From Mycobacterium bohemicum DSM 44277 (GTDB taxonomy: Bacteria; Actinomycetota; Actinomycetes; Mycobacteriales; Mycobacteriaceae): a DNA stretch of 64,000 nt. The position numbers and the translations under genes were made by a program. This document shows, piece by piece, positions 43,916 to 52,077 of this stretch. The notes beneath the pieces are model-generated. The model did no database searches and was not told the origin of the DNA. It was given only the letters and a program-made list of their open reading frames with translations. Where the stretch lies: positions 7,577 to 71,576 of the forward strand of contig NZ_CSTD01000002.1 of NCBI RefSeq assembly GCF_001053185.1, in the 5' to 3' direction. Positions within the stretch are counted from its first letter, which is position 1. Every line of letters starts with the position of its first letter.

Positions 43916-45115
43916 TCAGTCGGGGAGGTGCGGCATCTCCCACCCCGCGTCGCGGCCGACCAACACCGCCGGCGTCAGGGCCGATCGCCCGTAGCGCCGG
44001 CGGATCTGGTCGATCGCCGCGTCGACCGAGGCGGTCTCGTCGCCGAACGGCAGCAGCAGCTGCTGGGCGCCGCTGCGGTCGATCCCCGTCACGGCGAACC
44101 CGACCAGGGTCAACCCGCGCTGCGCGATCAGCGGGGCCGCCGACGAGACCAGCCGGCGGGCGGCCTCGAGGATGGGCCGGGTCGACGAGGTGGCCCACGG
44201 CAGGGTAAGGGACCGGCTCACCCGGCTGAAGTCGTCGAACCGCAGCCGCAGTACCACCGTGCGGCCGGTGCGCCCGGCCGCTCGCATCCGCGACGTGATG
44301 CGGTCGACGAGGTTGACCACCACGGCGTCGATCTCGGCGGCCGACATGGTGTTGCCGGCGCGACCCAGCGCCCGCTGCGCGCCGATCGACCGGCGGCGCA
44401 CACCGGTGCTCACCCGTCGGCGGTCGATGTTTCGGGAAAGGGCGAACAGTTGGCGCCCCATCGCGGCGCCGACCAGCGACCCCAGCGTCGACTCGCTCAA
44501 CTCCGCGACGTCGGCGACGGTCTCGATGCCGTGGGCGCGCAGCTTGTCGGCGGTCTTGGCCCCCACGCCCCACAGCCGGCGCACCGGCAGCGGGTGCAGG
44601 AACGCCAGCTCGCGGTCGGGTGGCACCAGCAGCAAGCCGTCGGGCTTGGCCTCCTGGCTGGCGACCTTGGCGAGGAACTTGGTGCGCGCCACCCCGACGG
44701 TGATGGGCAGGCCGGCGCGTTCGCGCACGTCGGCGCGCAGCCGCTCGGCGATGTCCACCGGCGTTCCGGAGACCCTGCGCAGCCCGCCGACGTCGAGGAA
44801 CGCCTCGTCCACCGACAGGGGCTCGACGATCGGGGTGCAGTCGCGAAACACCTCGAAGACGGCGTCGCTGGCGCGCGTGTAGGCGGCCATCCGAGGGGGG
44901 ACGACGACGGCGTTCGGGCACAGCCGCCGCGCCTGCGCCCCGCCCATCGCGGTGCGCACCCCGTAGGCCTTGGCCTCGTAGCTGGCGGCGAGCACGACCC
45001 CGCCGCCGACGATCACCGGGCGACCCCGCAGCGTCGGGTCGTCGCGTTGTTCGACGGAGGCGTAGAACGAGTCCAGGTCCGCGTGAAGGATGGAAGCGTC
45101 GCACCGCACGAACAT
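43916..45115 (-). CDS. dinB3: Y-family DNA polymerase IV (DinB3 type)
   Basis: The 399-residue translesion polymerase has palm motifs LHADLDSFYASVE and SVDEAFLD, which supply the three catalytic acids, a thumb with HhH (RRLWGVGAKTADKL), and a little-finger domain. The C-terminus (LLLPFGDE) resembles a beta-clamp-binding motif of the QLxLF type (QQLLLPF). It replaces damaged-template synthesis in the cytoplasm. It starts 15 bases after ethR on the same strand, and an SOS box overlaps the start. Position between ethR and the PHP gene matches dinB3 of M. smegmatis, from memory. Confidence 0.87.
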   Translation of the reverse strand: MFVRCDASILHADLDSFYASVEQRDDPTLRGRPVIVGGGVVLAASYEAKAYGVRTAMGGAQARRLCPNAVVVPPRMAAYTRASDAVFEVFRDCTPIVEPLSVDEAFLDVGGLRRVSGTPVDIAERLRADVRERAGLPITVGVARTKFLAKVASQEAKPDGLLLVPPDRELAFLHPLPVRRLWGVGAKTADKLRAHGIETVADVAELSESTLGSLVGAAMGRQLFALSRNIDRRRVSTGVRRRSIGAQRALGRAGNTMSAAEIDAVVVNLVDRITSRMRAAGRTGRTVVLRLRFDDFSRVSRSLTLPWATSSTRPILEAARRLVSSAAPLIAQRGLTLVGFAVTGIDRSGAQQLLLPFGDETASVDAAIDQIRRRYGRSALTPAVLVGRDAGWEMPHLPD

Positions 45116-45122
45116 ATGTTCG
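45109..45122 (-). promoter_or_regulatory. SOS (LexA) box at the dinB3 start
   Basis: CGAACATATGTTCG is a perfect 14-bp palindrome that matches the mycobacterial LexA box core GAAC-N4-GTTC. It covers the ATG of dinB3 (45113-45115) and the short gap to ethR. LexA bound here would block dinB3 and would be released after DNA damage. Seen directly; the binding is inferred. Confidence 0.75.
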
Positions 45123-45129
45123 CATGCGG

Positions 45130-45780
45130 CTATGACGGCAGGCCGGATTCCCCGTAGATGCTGTTGACCCAGATGTGGGTGAGCGTGTCGACGACCCGGC
45201 CCTCCTCGACCGCCGGTGTCTCGGCGGACAGCGCGGCCATCATGGTGCGCTCGTTCATCTGGTTCAGCGCGGTGGCCAGGTCGGTCGCCGGGATGGTGTG
45301 CGGCGCGGCCCCCCGGTCGCGCTCGGCGGCGATCATGGTCGCCGTCTGGTCGATCCACTTCTGCATGAAGCCCGACCACAGCGCTCGCAGCTCGGAGCTG
45401 GTGGCCAGCGCCTCGGTCGCGGCGCGCGCCACCGCGCGGTGGGAGGCGAACGCGGTGAAGAACGCCTTGATGCCGTTGCGCCACACCCGGCGTGGGTCCG
45501 TCGGGAGCAGCCGGATCGCGTCGTCGATCTCGGAGTCGGCGCGCGCGATCAGCGGCTCCAGCAGCGAGAGCAGCACCGCCTCCTTGGACTTGAAGTAGAA
45601 GTAGAACGTGGGCCGCGACAGCCCGGCGCCCTTGGCCAGGTCGTCGACCGAGATGTCGGCGAGCGAGCGCTCCTCCAGCAGCCGCTCGGCGGTCGCGAGG
45701 ATCGCCTGCTCGCGGTCGTCGCCCGACGGGCGCACGGCGCGGCGCCCGCGCAGCGCGCGGTTCGGGCCGACGGTAGTCAC
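45130..45780 (-). CDS. ethR: TetR-family repressor EthR
   Basis: The 216-residue TetR regulator has the HTH in ISVDDLAKGAGLSRPTFYFYFKSKEAVL, followed by the ligand-binding helices (MQKWIDQTATMIAAERDRGAAP, TLTHIWVNSIYGE). It is the repressor of ethA and so affects activation of ethionamide. GTG 45780 gives exactly the length of M. tuberculosis EthR; the frame stays open 36 bases further into the operator. It is divergent from ethA. dinB3 follows in the same direction. Confidence 0.93.
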   Translation of the reverse strand: MTTVGPNRALRGRRAVRPSGDDREQAILATAERLLEERSLADISVDDLAKGAGLSRPTFYFYFKSKEAVLLSLLEPLIARADSEIDDAIRLLPTDPRRVWRNGIKAFFTAFASHRAVARAATEALATSSELRALWSGFMQKWIDQTATMIAAERDRGAAPHTIPATDLATALNQMNERTMMAALSAETPAVEEGRVVDTLTHIWVNSIYGESGLPS

Positions 45781-45797
45781 GCCGGCCACTTTACACG

Positions 45798-45852
45798 GCG
45801 TCGACGATCTCGACACCGTGTTGACCAGGTCGACGCCCCGTTGATAACGTGG
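45798..45852. promoter_or_regulatory. EthR operator between ethR and ethA
   Basis: The 55-bp region carries repeated GTCGA/GTTGA half-sites (GGCGTCGACGATCTCGAC, CCGTGTTGACCAGGTCGACG, CCCGTTGATAACGTGG). Its layout matches the long EthR operator known from M. tuberculosis, on which EthR binds as an octamer. The last part overlaps the ethA -10 region (GATAACGT), 6 bases before the ethA start. Confidence 0.8.
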
Positions 45853-45857
45853 GCCGC

Positions 45858-47327
45858 ATGACTGAGCACCTTGACGTCGTGATCGTCGGCGCCGGCATTT
45901 CGGGGATCAGCGCGGCGTGGCATCTGCAGGATCGCTGCCCGAGCAAGAGCTACGCGATCCTGGAACGCCGCGACGACCTGGGCGGCACGTGGGACCTGTT
46001 CAAGTACCCGGGGATCCGGTCGGACTCGGACATGTTCACCCTCGGGTTCCGGTTCAAGCCGTGGCGCTCGGCGAAGTCGATCGCCGACGGCCCCTCGATC
46101 AAGGCCTACGTCAAGGAGGCCGCGGTCGAGAACCGGATCGACCGCCACATCCGCTATCGCCAGCGGGTCGTCGCCGCCGACTGGTCCGACGCCGAGAACC
46201 GCTGGACCCTGACGGTGGACAGCGACGGCAAGCAGAGCGACATCACCTGCTCGTTCCTGTTCGCCTGCACCGGCTACTACAACTACGACGAGGGCTTCTC
46301 GCCGACGTTCGCCGGCGCCGAGGACTTCGGGGGCACGATCGTGCATCCCCAGCACTGGCCGGAGGACCTGGATTACGCGGGCAAGAAGATCATCGTCATC
46401 GGATCGGGCGCCACGGCCATCACCTTGATCCCGGCCCTGGTGAATTCGGGCTCCGGGCACGTGACGATGCTGCAGCGCTCACCGACCTACATCGGCTCGC
46501 TGCCCGGCGTCGACCCGTTCGCCGTGCGGTTCAACCGCTGGCTGCCGGATCGGCTGGCGCACATCGCGAATCGCTGGAAAGCGATCGCCTTCAGCACATT
46601 TCAGTACCAGCTGGCGCGCAAGCGGCCGGCCTACATGCGCAAGACGCTGATGACGATGGCGGAGCGCCGCCTGCCCAAGGGCTACGACGTCGAGAAGCAC
46701 TTCGGCCCGCGGTACAACGTGTGGGACCAACGGCTGTGCCTGGCCCCCGACGGCGACTTCTTCCGGACCATCCGGCACGGCAAGGCCGACGTCGTCACCG
46801 ACACCATCGACCGGTTCACCAAGACCGGCATCCGGCTGACCTCCGGCGAGGAGCTGCAGGCCGACATCATCGTCACCGCAACGGGTTTGAACATGCAGCT
46901 GCTGGGCGGCGTGCAGCCCAGCCGGAACGGCCAGCCGATGGACCTGACCTCGCTGATGACCTACAAGGGCTGCATGTTCTCCGGGGTCCCCAACTTCGCG
47001 ATCACCTTCGGCTACACCAACGCGTCGTGGACGCTGAAGGCCGACCTGGTATCCGAGTTCGTCTGCCGGCTGCTGAACTACATGGACGCCAAGGGTTTTG
47101 ACATCGTGGAGCCGGAGCGCCCGGGCGCCGACGTCGACGAGCTGCCGTTCATGGACTTCAACCCCGGATACTTCCAGCGCTCGATGCACCTGCTGCCCAA
47201 GTCGGGTTCGCGCGCGCCGTGGCGGCTCAAGCAGAACTACTTCTTCGACATGCGCACGATCCGCCGGGGCAAGGTCGCCGACGAGGGCCTGAAGTTCGCC
47301 AAGAAGCGCGCGACCGTTGCCGCCTAG
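45858..47327 (+). CDS. ethA: Flavin monooxygenase EthA (Baeyer-Villiger type)
   Basis: The 489-residue FAD/NADPH enzyme carries out Baeyer-Villiger oxidations and activates the thioamide drug ethionamide. FAD motif GAGISG at residues 11-16, Baeyer-Villiger fingerprint FGGTIVHPQHW near residue 160, and NADPH motif VIGSGATAITL are all present. Length equals that of M. tuberculosis EthA from ATG 45858; a GTG nine bases upstream is less likely. The gene appears intact. It is convergent with rraA, 3 bases apart. Confidence 0.94.
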   Translation: MTEHLDVVIVGAGISGISAAWHLQDRCPSKSYAILERRDDLGGTWDLFKYPGIRSDSDMFTLGFRFKPWRSAKSIADGPSIKAYVKEAAVENRIDRHIRYRQRVVAADWSDAENRWTLTVDSDGKQSDITCSFLFACTGYYNYDEGFSPTFAGAEDFGGTIVHPQHWPEDLDYAGKKIIVIGSGATAITLIPALVNSGSGHVTMLQRSPTYIGSLPGVDPFAVRFNRWLPDRLAHIANRWKAIAFSTFQYQLARKRPAYMRKTLMTMAERRLPKGYDVEKHFGPRYNVWDQRLCLAPDGDFFRTIRHGKADVVTDTIDRFTKTGIRLTSGEELQADIIVTATGLNMQLLGGVQPSRNGQPMDLTSLMTYKGCMFSGVPNFAITFGYTNASWTLKADLVSEFVCRLLNYMDAKGFDIVEPERPGADVDELPFMDFNPGYFQRSMHLLPKSGSRAPWRLKQNYFFDMRTIRRGKVADEGLKFAKKRATVAA

Positions 47328-47330
47328 CGC

Positions 47331-47804
47331 CTAGACGACGACGATGCCGTCGTCGTCGCTGTAGGCGATCTCGCCCGGCACGAACGTCACCCCGCCGAGG
47401 GTGAGTTCGGCGTCGCGCTCCCCGGCCCCGGTCTTGGTGCTCTTGCGCGGGTTGGTGCCCAGCGCCTTGATGCCGATGTCGATGCCGCGTAGTGCGGCGG
47501 CGTCGCGCACGGCCCCGTTGATGATCAGCCCGGCCCAGCCGTGGGAGCGGGCCAGCTCGGCGATGACGTCGCCAACCAGCGCGGCGTGCAGCGAGCCGGC
47601 GCCGTCGATCACCAGCACCCCGCCCTCACTCGGCTCGGACAGCACCGATTTGAGCAGCGCATTGTCCTGGAAACAGCGCACGGTGCTGATCGGGCCGGCG
47701 AATTCGTTGCGGCCGCCGAACTGGCGGAATTGCAGGTCACAGCTGCGCACGTCCGAGCCGATGTCGTCGACCAGATCGGCGGTTGGGCGAAAGAACACGG
47801 TCAC
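47331..47804 (-). CDS. rraA: RraA family protein (formerly annotated menG)
   Basis: The 157-residue protein is an RraA-like ring-forming protein: [43 protein letters not shown]. Bacterial RraA inhibits RNase E; some members act as aldolases. Old annotations as a menaquinone methyltransferase are not supported by any SAM motif. Start GTG 47804; length equals Rv3853. It lies 9 bases after the hns-like gene on the minus strand and is probably cotranscribed. Confidence 0.9.
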   Translation of the reverse strand: MTVFFRPTADLVDDIGSDVRSCDLQFRQFGGRNEFAGPISTVRCFQDNALLKSVLSEPSEGGVLVIDGAGSLHAALVGDVIAELARSHGWAGLIINGAVRDAAALRGIDIGIKALGTNPRKSTKTGAGERDAELTLGGVTFVPGEIAYSDDDGIVVV

Positions 47805-47813
47805 GTCGGCAGG

Positions 47814-48275
47814 TCAGCGGCGCCGCAGCTGACGGATCAGCAGGATGGCCAGCAGGCTGACGCTCAGGGCGACGATCAGCGGCACCGGCAACTGGCGCAG
47901 CGCCGACGCCCCAGCGCCCGCGGAGACCGGGTCGTTGGCTGACTCGACCGTTGATTTCGCTTGCGCGGCAGCGTCTTTGGCCGCCGCGGACAGGTCGCCG
48001 TTGGTCTCGATGCGCTGCGCGGCCGCGACCGGCTGCGCGGGGGGCCGGGGCGGGGGCGGCGCCGGGCTCTTGGCCGGGGCCTTTTTGGCGGGCGCCTTTT
48101 TCGCCGGAGCCTTTTTGGCGGGAGCCTTCTTCGCAGGTGCCTTCTTGGCGGGCGCCTTGGCGATCTTCTTGGCCGCCTTGGCGGGGGGCTTCTTCTCCGG
48201 GGGGATCGGCGCGTTCTCCGGCGGAATCGGCGCGCCGCCGGGGTCGCCGTCGGGTTGGTCCTGCGGTTCTGCCAT
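47814..48275 (-). CDS. hns: Membrane-anchored histone-like protein (Rv3852, Hns)
   Basis: The 153-residue nucleoid protein has an acidic/proline N-terminus, then about seven tandem KKAPA repeats (residues 35-70) that bind DNA like histone H1 tails, a Pro-rich spacer, a helical part and a C-terminal membrane helix (VPLIVALSVSLLAILLI) before RQLRRR. This plan is that of Rv3852, which links DNA to the membrane. ATG 48275 with AGGAG upstream. The number of tandem repeats may vary between strains. Confidence 0.87.
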   Translation of the reverse strand: MAEPQDQPDGDPGGAPIPPENAPIPPEKKPPAKAAKKIAKAPAKKAPAKKAPAKKAPAKKAPAKKAPAKSPAPPPPRPPAQPVAAAQRIETNGDLSAAAKDAAAQAKSTVESANDPVSAGAGASALRQLPVPLIVALSVSLLAILLIRQLRRR

Positions 48276-48370
48276 GCGGCCGCTCCTTTGCGCCTTCTCC
48301 GTCGCGCACCAAAAGTTCCTCGGGTCCCATCATGCCAGGGCGGGCGGGGGCTCCCCGCCGAGCGGGCGGG

Positions 48371-48865
48371 TCACGATCGGCGGCGCACCGCCCAGAGGGC
48401 GCCGGCTGCGACGAGCGCCGCGGCGGCCGCGACAAACGGCCAGACCGGTAACTCTCCGCCGCCGTCGGGGCCGGCGACCTTGGGGCCGGGCGTGCCGGTG
48501 CCCGGCACCGTCAGGCGAAATGACCAGGACCCGGACACCACGTGGCCGTCCGCGGACGTCACGCGGTAGTTGACCGTGTAGGTGCCCGTGGGGCCGAGCG
48601 GCCTGAGCGCGATGCCGATGACGGCGCCCTGCACGGTGGCTTCCCCGGTGGACCACACGTTGCCGTCGGGGCCGACGACCGTCATCGCCGCGAACGTGGT
48701 CTGCAGCCGCTCGTTGAAGGTGGCGCTCACCCGGTCGGGGCCCGCGGTGAGCGCCGCGGCGTCCGGGGGGTCGGTGGAGACGCGGGCGGCGTGCGCGAAC
48801 GCGACGGGGGCGGTGAGCGCGGCGAGCACCATCAGCGCCCCGACGGCCACCGCGAGGCGCCTCAT
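48371..48865 (-). CDS. CopC-like copper-binding protein
   Basis: The 164-residue exported protein has a signal peptide ending AFA before H-A-A-R-V-S-T-D-P-P-D. The mature N-terminal histidine and the later DGHVVSGSWSF motif are the copper ligands of the CopC/YobA family. A C-terminal membrane helix follows (WPFVAAAAALVAAGALWAV). Its ATG overlaps the stop of the ycnI-like gene (ATGA). The pair probably handles copper at the cell envelope. The pair lies inside the espR-Rv3850-hns cluster. Confidence 0.82.
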   Translation of the reverse strand: MRRLAVAVGALMVLAALTAPVAFAHAARVSTDPPDAAALTAGPDRVSATFNERLQTTFAAMTVVGPDGNVWSTGEATVQGAVIGIALRPLGPTGTYTVNYRVTSADGHVVSGSWSFRLTVPGTGTPGPKVAGPDGGGELPVWPFVAAAAALVAAGALWAVRRRS

Positions 48866-49518
48866 GCCCGTCGTCGGATCAGCACCAGGAAGACGCCGAT
48901 GGCGGCCAAGACCAGCGCCGCGCCGGCGAGCAGGCGCGCGGTGTTGTCCGCCGACTTCGCCGGCGGCGCCGCGTTGTTGGCGGGGGCGGCGGCGGGCGGA
49001 TGATGATCATGCGGTGCCGCCGAACCGGTCTGGAGCGTCAGCATCGGGGCCGGATGCTCGGGCTCGGCGCCGCCGGCCAGCGGCGGCTGATCCCACTTCA
49101 CGACCGTGCCGTCGGAATAGGTCTGGGTGGCCGGAAAGCTGACCGTGTCGGCGTCGGGAAGCTGGACCGAGATCCGGAACAGGGCGAACTGGTCGACCCC
49201 GATCCCGGCGCCCGCGGCGGCCGTCCAGGTCACCGAGTGGACGGTTCCGGCGGCAGCGTCGCGGTCCAGCGTCGCCGTCCAGCCGGGCAGGTATTCGGTG
49301 CTCACCGACGGGGCGTCGGGCAGGGCGACGGTCACCGCGGTCGTCCGAGCGCCCGTGTTCGATTCGTTGGGAACCTGGAACGTGACCAGCGCGGTGGCGC
49401 CCCGTACCGCGTTGTCGCTGCTGGCATGGACGTGCGCCCACGCCGCCGGCGCGGCGGACGCGAGGTAGAGCGCGCCGGAGGCGGCGAGCGCGGTCAGACA
49501 CCTACGGGCGCGTGGCAA
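48862..49518 (-). CDS. YcnI-like (DUF1775) copper-associated envelope protein
   Basis: A 218-residue protein with a signal peptide ending AWA, so that the mature chain begins HVHASS, the typical YcnI start with a copper-binding N-terminal histidine. The conserved pattern VPNES, LPGWTATLDRD and TVVKWDQPP follows, then a His-rich segment (PHDHHPP) and a C-terminal membrane helix. The start is TTG 49518 with GGAGG 6 bases upstream. It is translationally coupled to the CopC-like gene. Confidence 0.85.
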   Translation of the reverse strand: MPRARRCLTALAASGALYLASAAPAAWAHVHASSDNAVRGATALVTFQVPNESNTGARTTAVTVALPDAPSVSTEYLPGWTATLDRDAAAGTVHSVTWTAAAGAGIGVDQFALFRISVQLPDADTVSFPATQTYSDGTVVKWDQPPLAGGAEPEHPAPMLTLQTGSAAPHDHHPPAAAPANNAAPPAKSADNTARLLAGAALVLAAIGVFLVLIRRRA

Positions 49519-49539
49519 GTCGGACCTCCGTTTTCGGTG

Positions 49540-50196
49540 TCAGCCGAGCCCGAGCCGGGCCATCAGGTCCGCCTCGATGCCGTCGAGCTGGGACGAGATC
49601 GCGGCGTGGGCCGCGCGGCGCCGGCCGGCCGGCATGTTCTCCGCGGCGGTGACGGCGGCCGAGAGGTCGGCGAGCCGCTCGGTGATGGCGGAGGCGAACC
49701 GCTTGGTCTCGGCGTCCTTGGGCTTGCGGTCCTGCACCATCTGCAGCGACTTCTCCGCGCCGGCGATGCGGGCCGACAGCTGGGCGCCATGCCCGGAGAA
49801 CTGTCCGATCTGGGCCAGCGGAATCCCGAGCTGGTCCGCGCGGCGCTGGTCGATCATCGCGCGCGCGGCCATGGCCGCCCGGTAGATCACCGGGGTGAGA
49901 ATCGGGGCGAGCAGCCGGGACACCGTCAGCATCCGCCGGATTCGCGTCGGCGAGAACACCTTGCCCTCCCGGGCCGTCTTGAGTTCGGTCTCGGCCACCT
50001 TCAGCGCGGTGCGGTCGCTGTCCCGCGCGGCCTGTATCTGCGCGCGCAGCGCCTTCTCCGCGGCCCGTTTTTCCGCCTTGAGGCGACGGGTCTCGTTCTT
50101 CGCGGCCAGGCGGGCCTCCAGCTTGGCGCGGGCCTTGATCGCACGGGCTTCTGCACGACGCGTCGCGCGACTCTTTCGCTTGCGGAACAGGCCCAT
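49540..50196 (-). CDS. Conserved hypothetical coiled-coil protein (Rv3850)
   Basis: A 218-residue protein: a strongly basic coiled coil in residues 5-75 (ATRRAEARAIKARAKLEARL and on), a short hydrophobic segment (LLAPILTPVIYRAAMAA), and a second helical part. ATG 50196 gives the same length as Rv3850; the frame extends 60 bases upstream without a better ribosome binding site. It follows espR on the same strand, as in M. tuberculosis. No function is known; the basic coil could bind nucleic acid. Confidence 0.78.
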   Translation of the reverse strand: MGLFRKRKSRATRRAEARAIKARAKLEARLAAKNETRRLKAEKRAAEKALRAQIQAARDSDRTALKVAETELKTAREGKVFSPTRIRRMLTVSRLLAPILTPVIYRAAMAARAMIDQRRADQLGIPLAQIGQFSGHGAQLSARIAGAEKSLQMVQDRKPKDAETKRFASAITERLADLSAAVTAAENMPAGRRRAAHAAISSQLDGIEADLMARLGLG

Positions 50197-50323
50197 TCCC
50201 GGCCGCCTCCCCGTGTCTGGTGGACTATCGCTCTCGCGCACGCGCGATCCAAGCAACCCTAATCGGCATGGCGGGGCGGCAGCCCTTCAGGGCGGACTCC
50301 CCGGGAGGGTGCGCGGGCGCCCG

Positions 50324-50722
50324 CTAGGAGTCCGAGTGCTCCGCGTGGCGCAACTCCTCGACCCGTTTCGCGATTTCCTGCCGGCCCTCCGGGGACAACT
50401 CGGCCGCCGCCAGGGCGATGCGGCGCACCCCGTCGTCGCGCATGGTGGCAAGCCACGACAGTTCCTTGTCGAGCTTCTCGTAGTACTCATCGTCGGTGAA
50501 GTAGGCCGACTTGATCCGGAAGAAGTTGGCCAGGGCCGCCATCGTGGTCGCGGACGGATTGGTGCGGTTGCCGGAACGTAGCTGGGACAGGTACGGAGCC
50601 GACATCGTCACGCCCTCCGCCTTCAGCGCCGCGATCACCTCGGCCGAGGTGTGGGGACCGCGCCCGGGCGGATACACGGTGTCGAAGAGGCGGTTCAGGC
50701 GGGCGGCGAATGTCGTGCTCAT
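50324..50722 (-). CDS. espR: Nucleoid-associated regulator EspR
   Basis: The 132-residue DNA-binding protein has an N-terminal HTH (HTSAEVIAALKAEGVTMSAPYLSQLRSG) and a C-terminal dimerisation helix pair. In M. tuberculosis it activates the espACD operon needed for ESX-1 and binds many cell-envelope genes. ATG 50722 with GGAGG 8 bases upstream; same length as the known protein. It stays intact although the ESX-1 locus is absent, so other targets must maintain it. Confidence 0.94.
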   Translation of the reverse strand: MSTTFAARLNRLFDTVYPPGRGPHTSAEVIAALKAEGVTMSAPYLSQLRSGNRTNPSATTMAALANFFRIKSAYFTDDEYYEKLDKELSWLATMRDDGVRRIALAAAELSPEGRQEIAKRVEELRHAEHSDS

Positions 50723-51177
50723 CGATATGACCTCCACTGGGCTGTAGAGCGAGCGTTTACCTAAGTGTATTAGCTGGCCATGGTAGCGACGGTTGGCGGG
50801 CGCAACCAGTTGCAAACCCGGCCAGTTCTGGTACGCCCGTACCGAAGGTGCGCCAATTCCACACGTGACGAGGGTCCATCCGATTCCCGGAGGTGTCCAC
50901 AAGGCGGCGCAAACTCACAGCTTACCCGCAGAATTCGGCGCTGCGCCGGGCGCATCGGGAGGGCCTCGTCCGATCCGCCACGGCGGCGCGATTACGCCTG
51001 CTGAGCGGTCGCACGGCAACCGGGCGGCGGCCGACGGCCTCGATGGCAACCATTTTGCTGCCAAGTTTTGAAATAAGGCCGATAACGGGCCCGGGGTGCA
51101 GGGAATCGACCGCGCGGATACCTCCGGGGCCCGGGGCGGCGGATTCGCGTGGGAGGGGCGCCCCCGGCGTCGTACCG
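50723..51177. promoter_or_regulatory. Long espR leader/promoter region
   Basis: No gene is seen in 455 bases. Motifs resembling the EspR half-site TTTGC occur at 50812-50817 (GCAAAC), 50909-50914 (GCAAAC) and 51054-51060 (TTTGCTG), consistent with autoregulation, which is known for EspR. A 6-2-6 palindrome GGTACG-CC-CGTACC lies at 50830-50843. The far end near 51090-51140 is rich in GGGCCC/CCCGGG and may end the UPF0016 transcript. Confidence 0.4.
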
Positions 51178-51873
51178 TCAGGTCAGGTCGGGCGGCGCTC
51201 CGGCGTTTGCGGCGCCCGCCCTGCGGCGGAGCAGAGTTTGCGCGGCGGCCGCGACCGCCGCGCAGACGGCCACGGTGGCGGTGACCGCGATGGCCGCGTA
51301 GCGCCACTGCAGCGCGCTGTCGAAGAGCAGCCAGAGGCCGAAGATCAGGAACAGCAGGCCGGCCAGGGTCTGGAGCAGATGCTCGGGGAGGCGTCGGTGC
51401 AGCAGCGTGCCCACCCCGATCGCCAGGGCGTCGGCCAGCACCATGCCCACGGTGGTGCCGATCCAGACGCCGGCCCAGTCGTGATGGCTGGCCAGCGTCA
51501 CCGTGGCCAGTGTCGTCTTGTCGCTGAGCTCGGCGAGCGCGAACGATGCCACCACGCTCAGCAACGTCAGACGCGAACTCCGTCCGGTCGAGACGGCCTC
51601 GCCCGCGGACGCCGGCCCGCGCCACACCCAGGCCGCGAATATCAGGAAGGCGGCGGCCGACGCGAACGCCATCGGACGCGCAGGCAGCGCGGCGCCCAGG
51701 AAATGGCCGATCGTCACCGACACCCCGTGCGCCACGAACGCTGCGATCGCGACGCCGCTCAGCACCAGCCACCACCGGTACCGCAATGCGTACGTCATGG
51801 TGATGAGTTGCGACTTGTCGCCGAGTTCGGCGAGGAACACCACGCCGAGGCTCAGCAGTGTGGCGGCGAGCAT
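51178..51873 (-). CDS. UPF0016/GDT1-family manganese exporter (Rv3848-like)
   Basis: The 231-residue membrane protein has six to seven helices and two copies of the family signature E-x-G/S-D-K: ELGDKSQL in the first helix and ELSDKTTL in the fourth. These line the cation path in GDT1/TMEM165/Mnx proteins, which export Mn2+. The Mn role is supported by the yybP-ykoY riboswitch directly upstream. ATG 51873. Confidence 0.87.
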   Translation of the reverse strand: MLAATLLSLGVVFLAELGDKSQLITMTYALRYRWWLVLSGVAIAAFVAHGVSVTIGHFLGAALPARPMAFASAAAFLIFAAWVWRGPASAGEAVSTGRSSRLTLLSVVASFALAELSDKTTLATVTLASHHDWAGVWIGTTVGMVLADALAIGVGTLLHRRLPEHLLQTLAGLLFLIFGLWLLFDSALQWRYAAIAVTATVAVCAAVAAAAQTLLRRRAGAANAGAPPDLT

Positions 51874-51895
51874 GCGGGCGACCTTTCGACGCGTC

Positions 51896-51919
51896 GCCGA
51901 CGACCTCGCGATCGTCGGC
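51896..51919 (-). promoter_or_regulatory. Expression-platform hairpin after the Mn riboswitch
   Basis: GCCGACGA and TCGTCGGC form a perfect 8-bp stem with an 8-base loop, between the riboswitch aptamer and the ATG at 51873. It can compete with the 3' arm of the aptamer and so could switch termination or access to the ribosome binding site. The sequence is seen; the switching is inferred. Confidence 0.5.
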
Positions 51920-51925
51920 TACCCG

Positions 51926-52023
51926 GTCGAAGGTCTCGCCCACCGGTCACGGTGGACCGGTTCGCCGGCCGGGCTGACGCCAGTATGTCGACACGACGAT
52001 TGGGGGCTACTCCCCTTCGCTAG
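51926..52023 (-). ncRNA. yybP-ykoY family manganese riboswitch
   Basis: Read on the minus strand, the leader holds the conserved blocks of this family in order: GAAGGGGAGTAGCC (near 52017-52005), GTCGACATACT (near 51993-51981), GTCAGCC (near 51978) and GGCGAGACCTTC (near 51940-51927). These blocks form the two Mn2+-binding loops. The downstream gene encodes a putative Mn exporter, the usual target. High Mn2+ would turn expression on. Confidence 0.8.
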
Positions 52024-52077
52024 CCGTTACAGATTAACGGGCGGACCGGCCGTGCGCCACGGCGTCGGCGGCGTTTT

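Noticed and set aside
42747..45125. A single 792-codon minus-strand frame covering both the PE_PGRS-like gene and dinB3
   Set aside because: The upper part is out of frame with the conserved DinB protein; only the part from 43769 down resembles a PE protein.
48110..48180. The KKAPA tandem repeats as a mobile or minisatellite element
   Set aside because: They are in frame within the hns-like gene and are a known feature of Rv3852.
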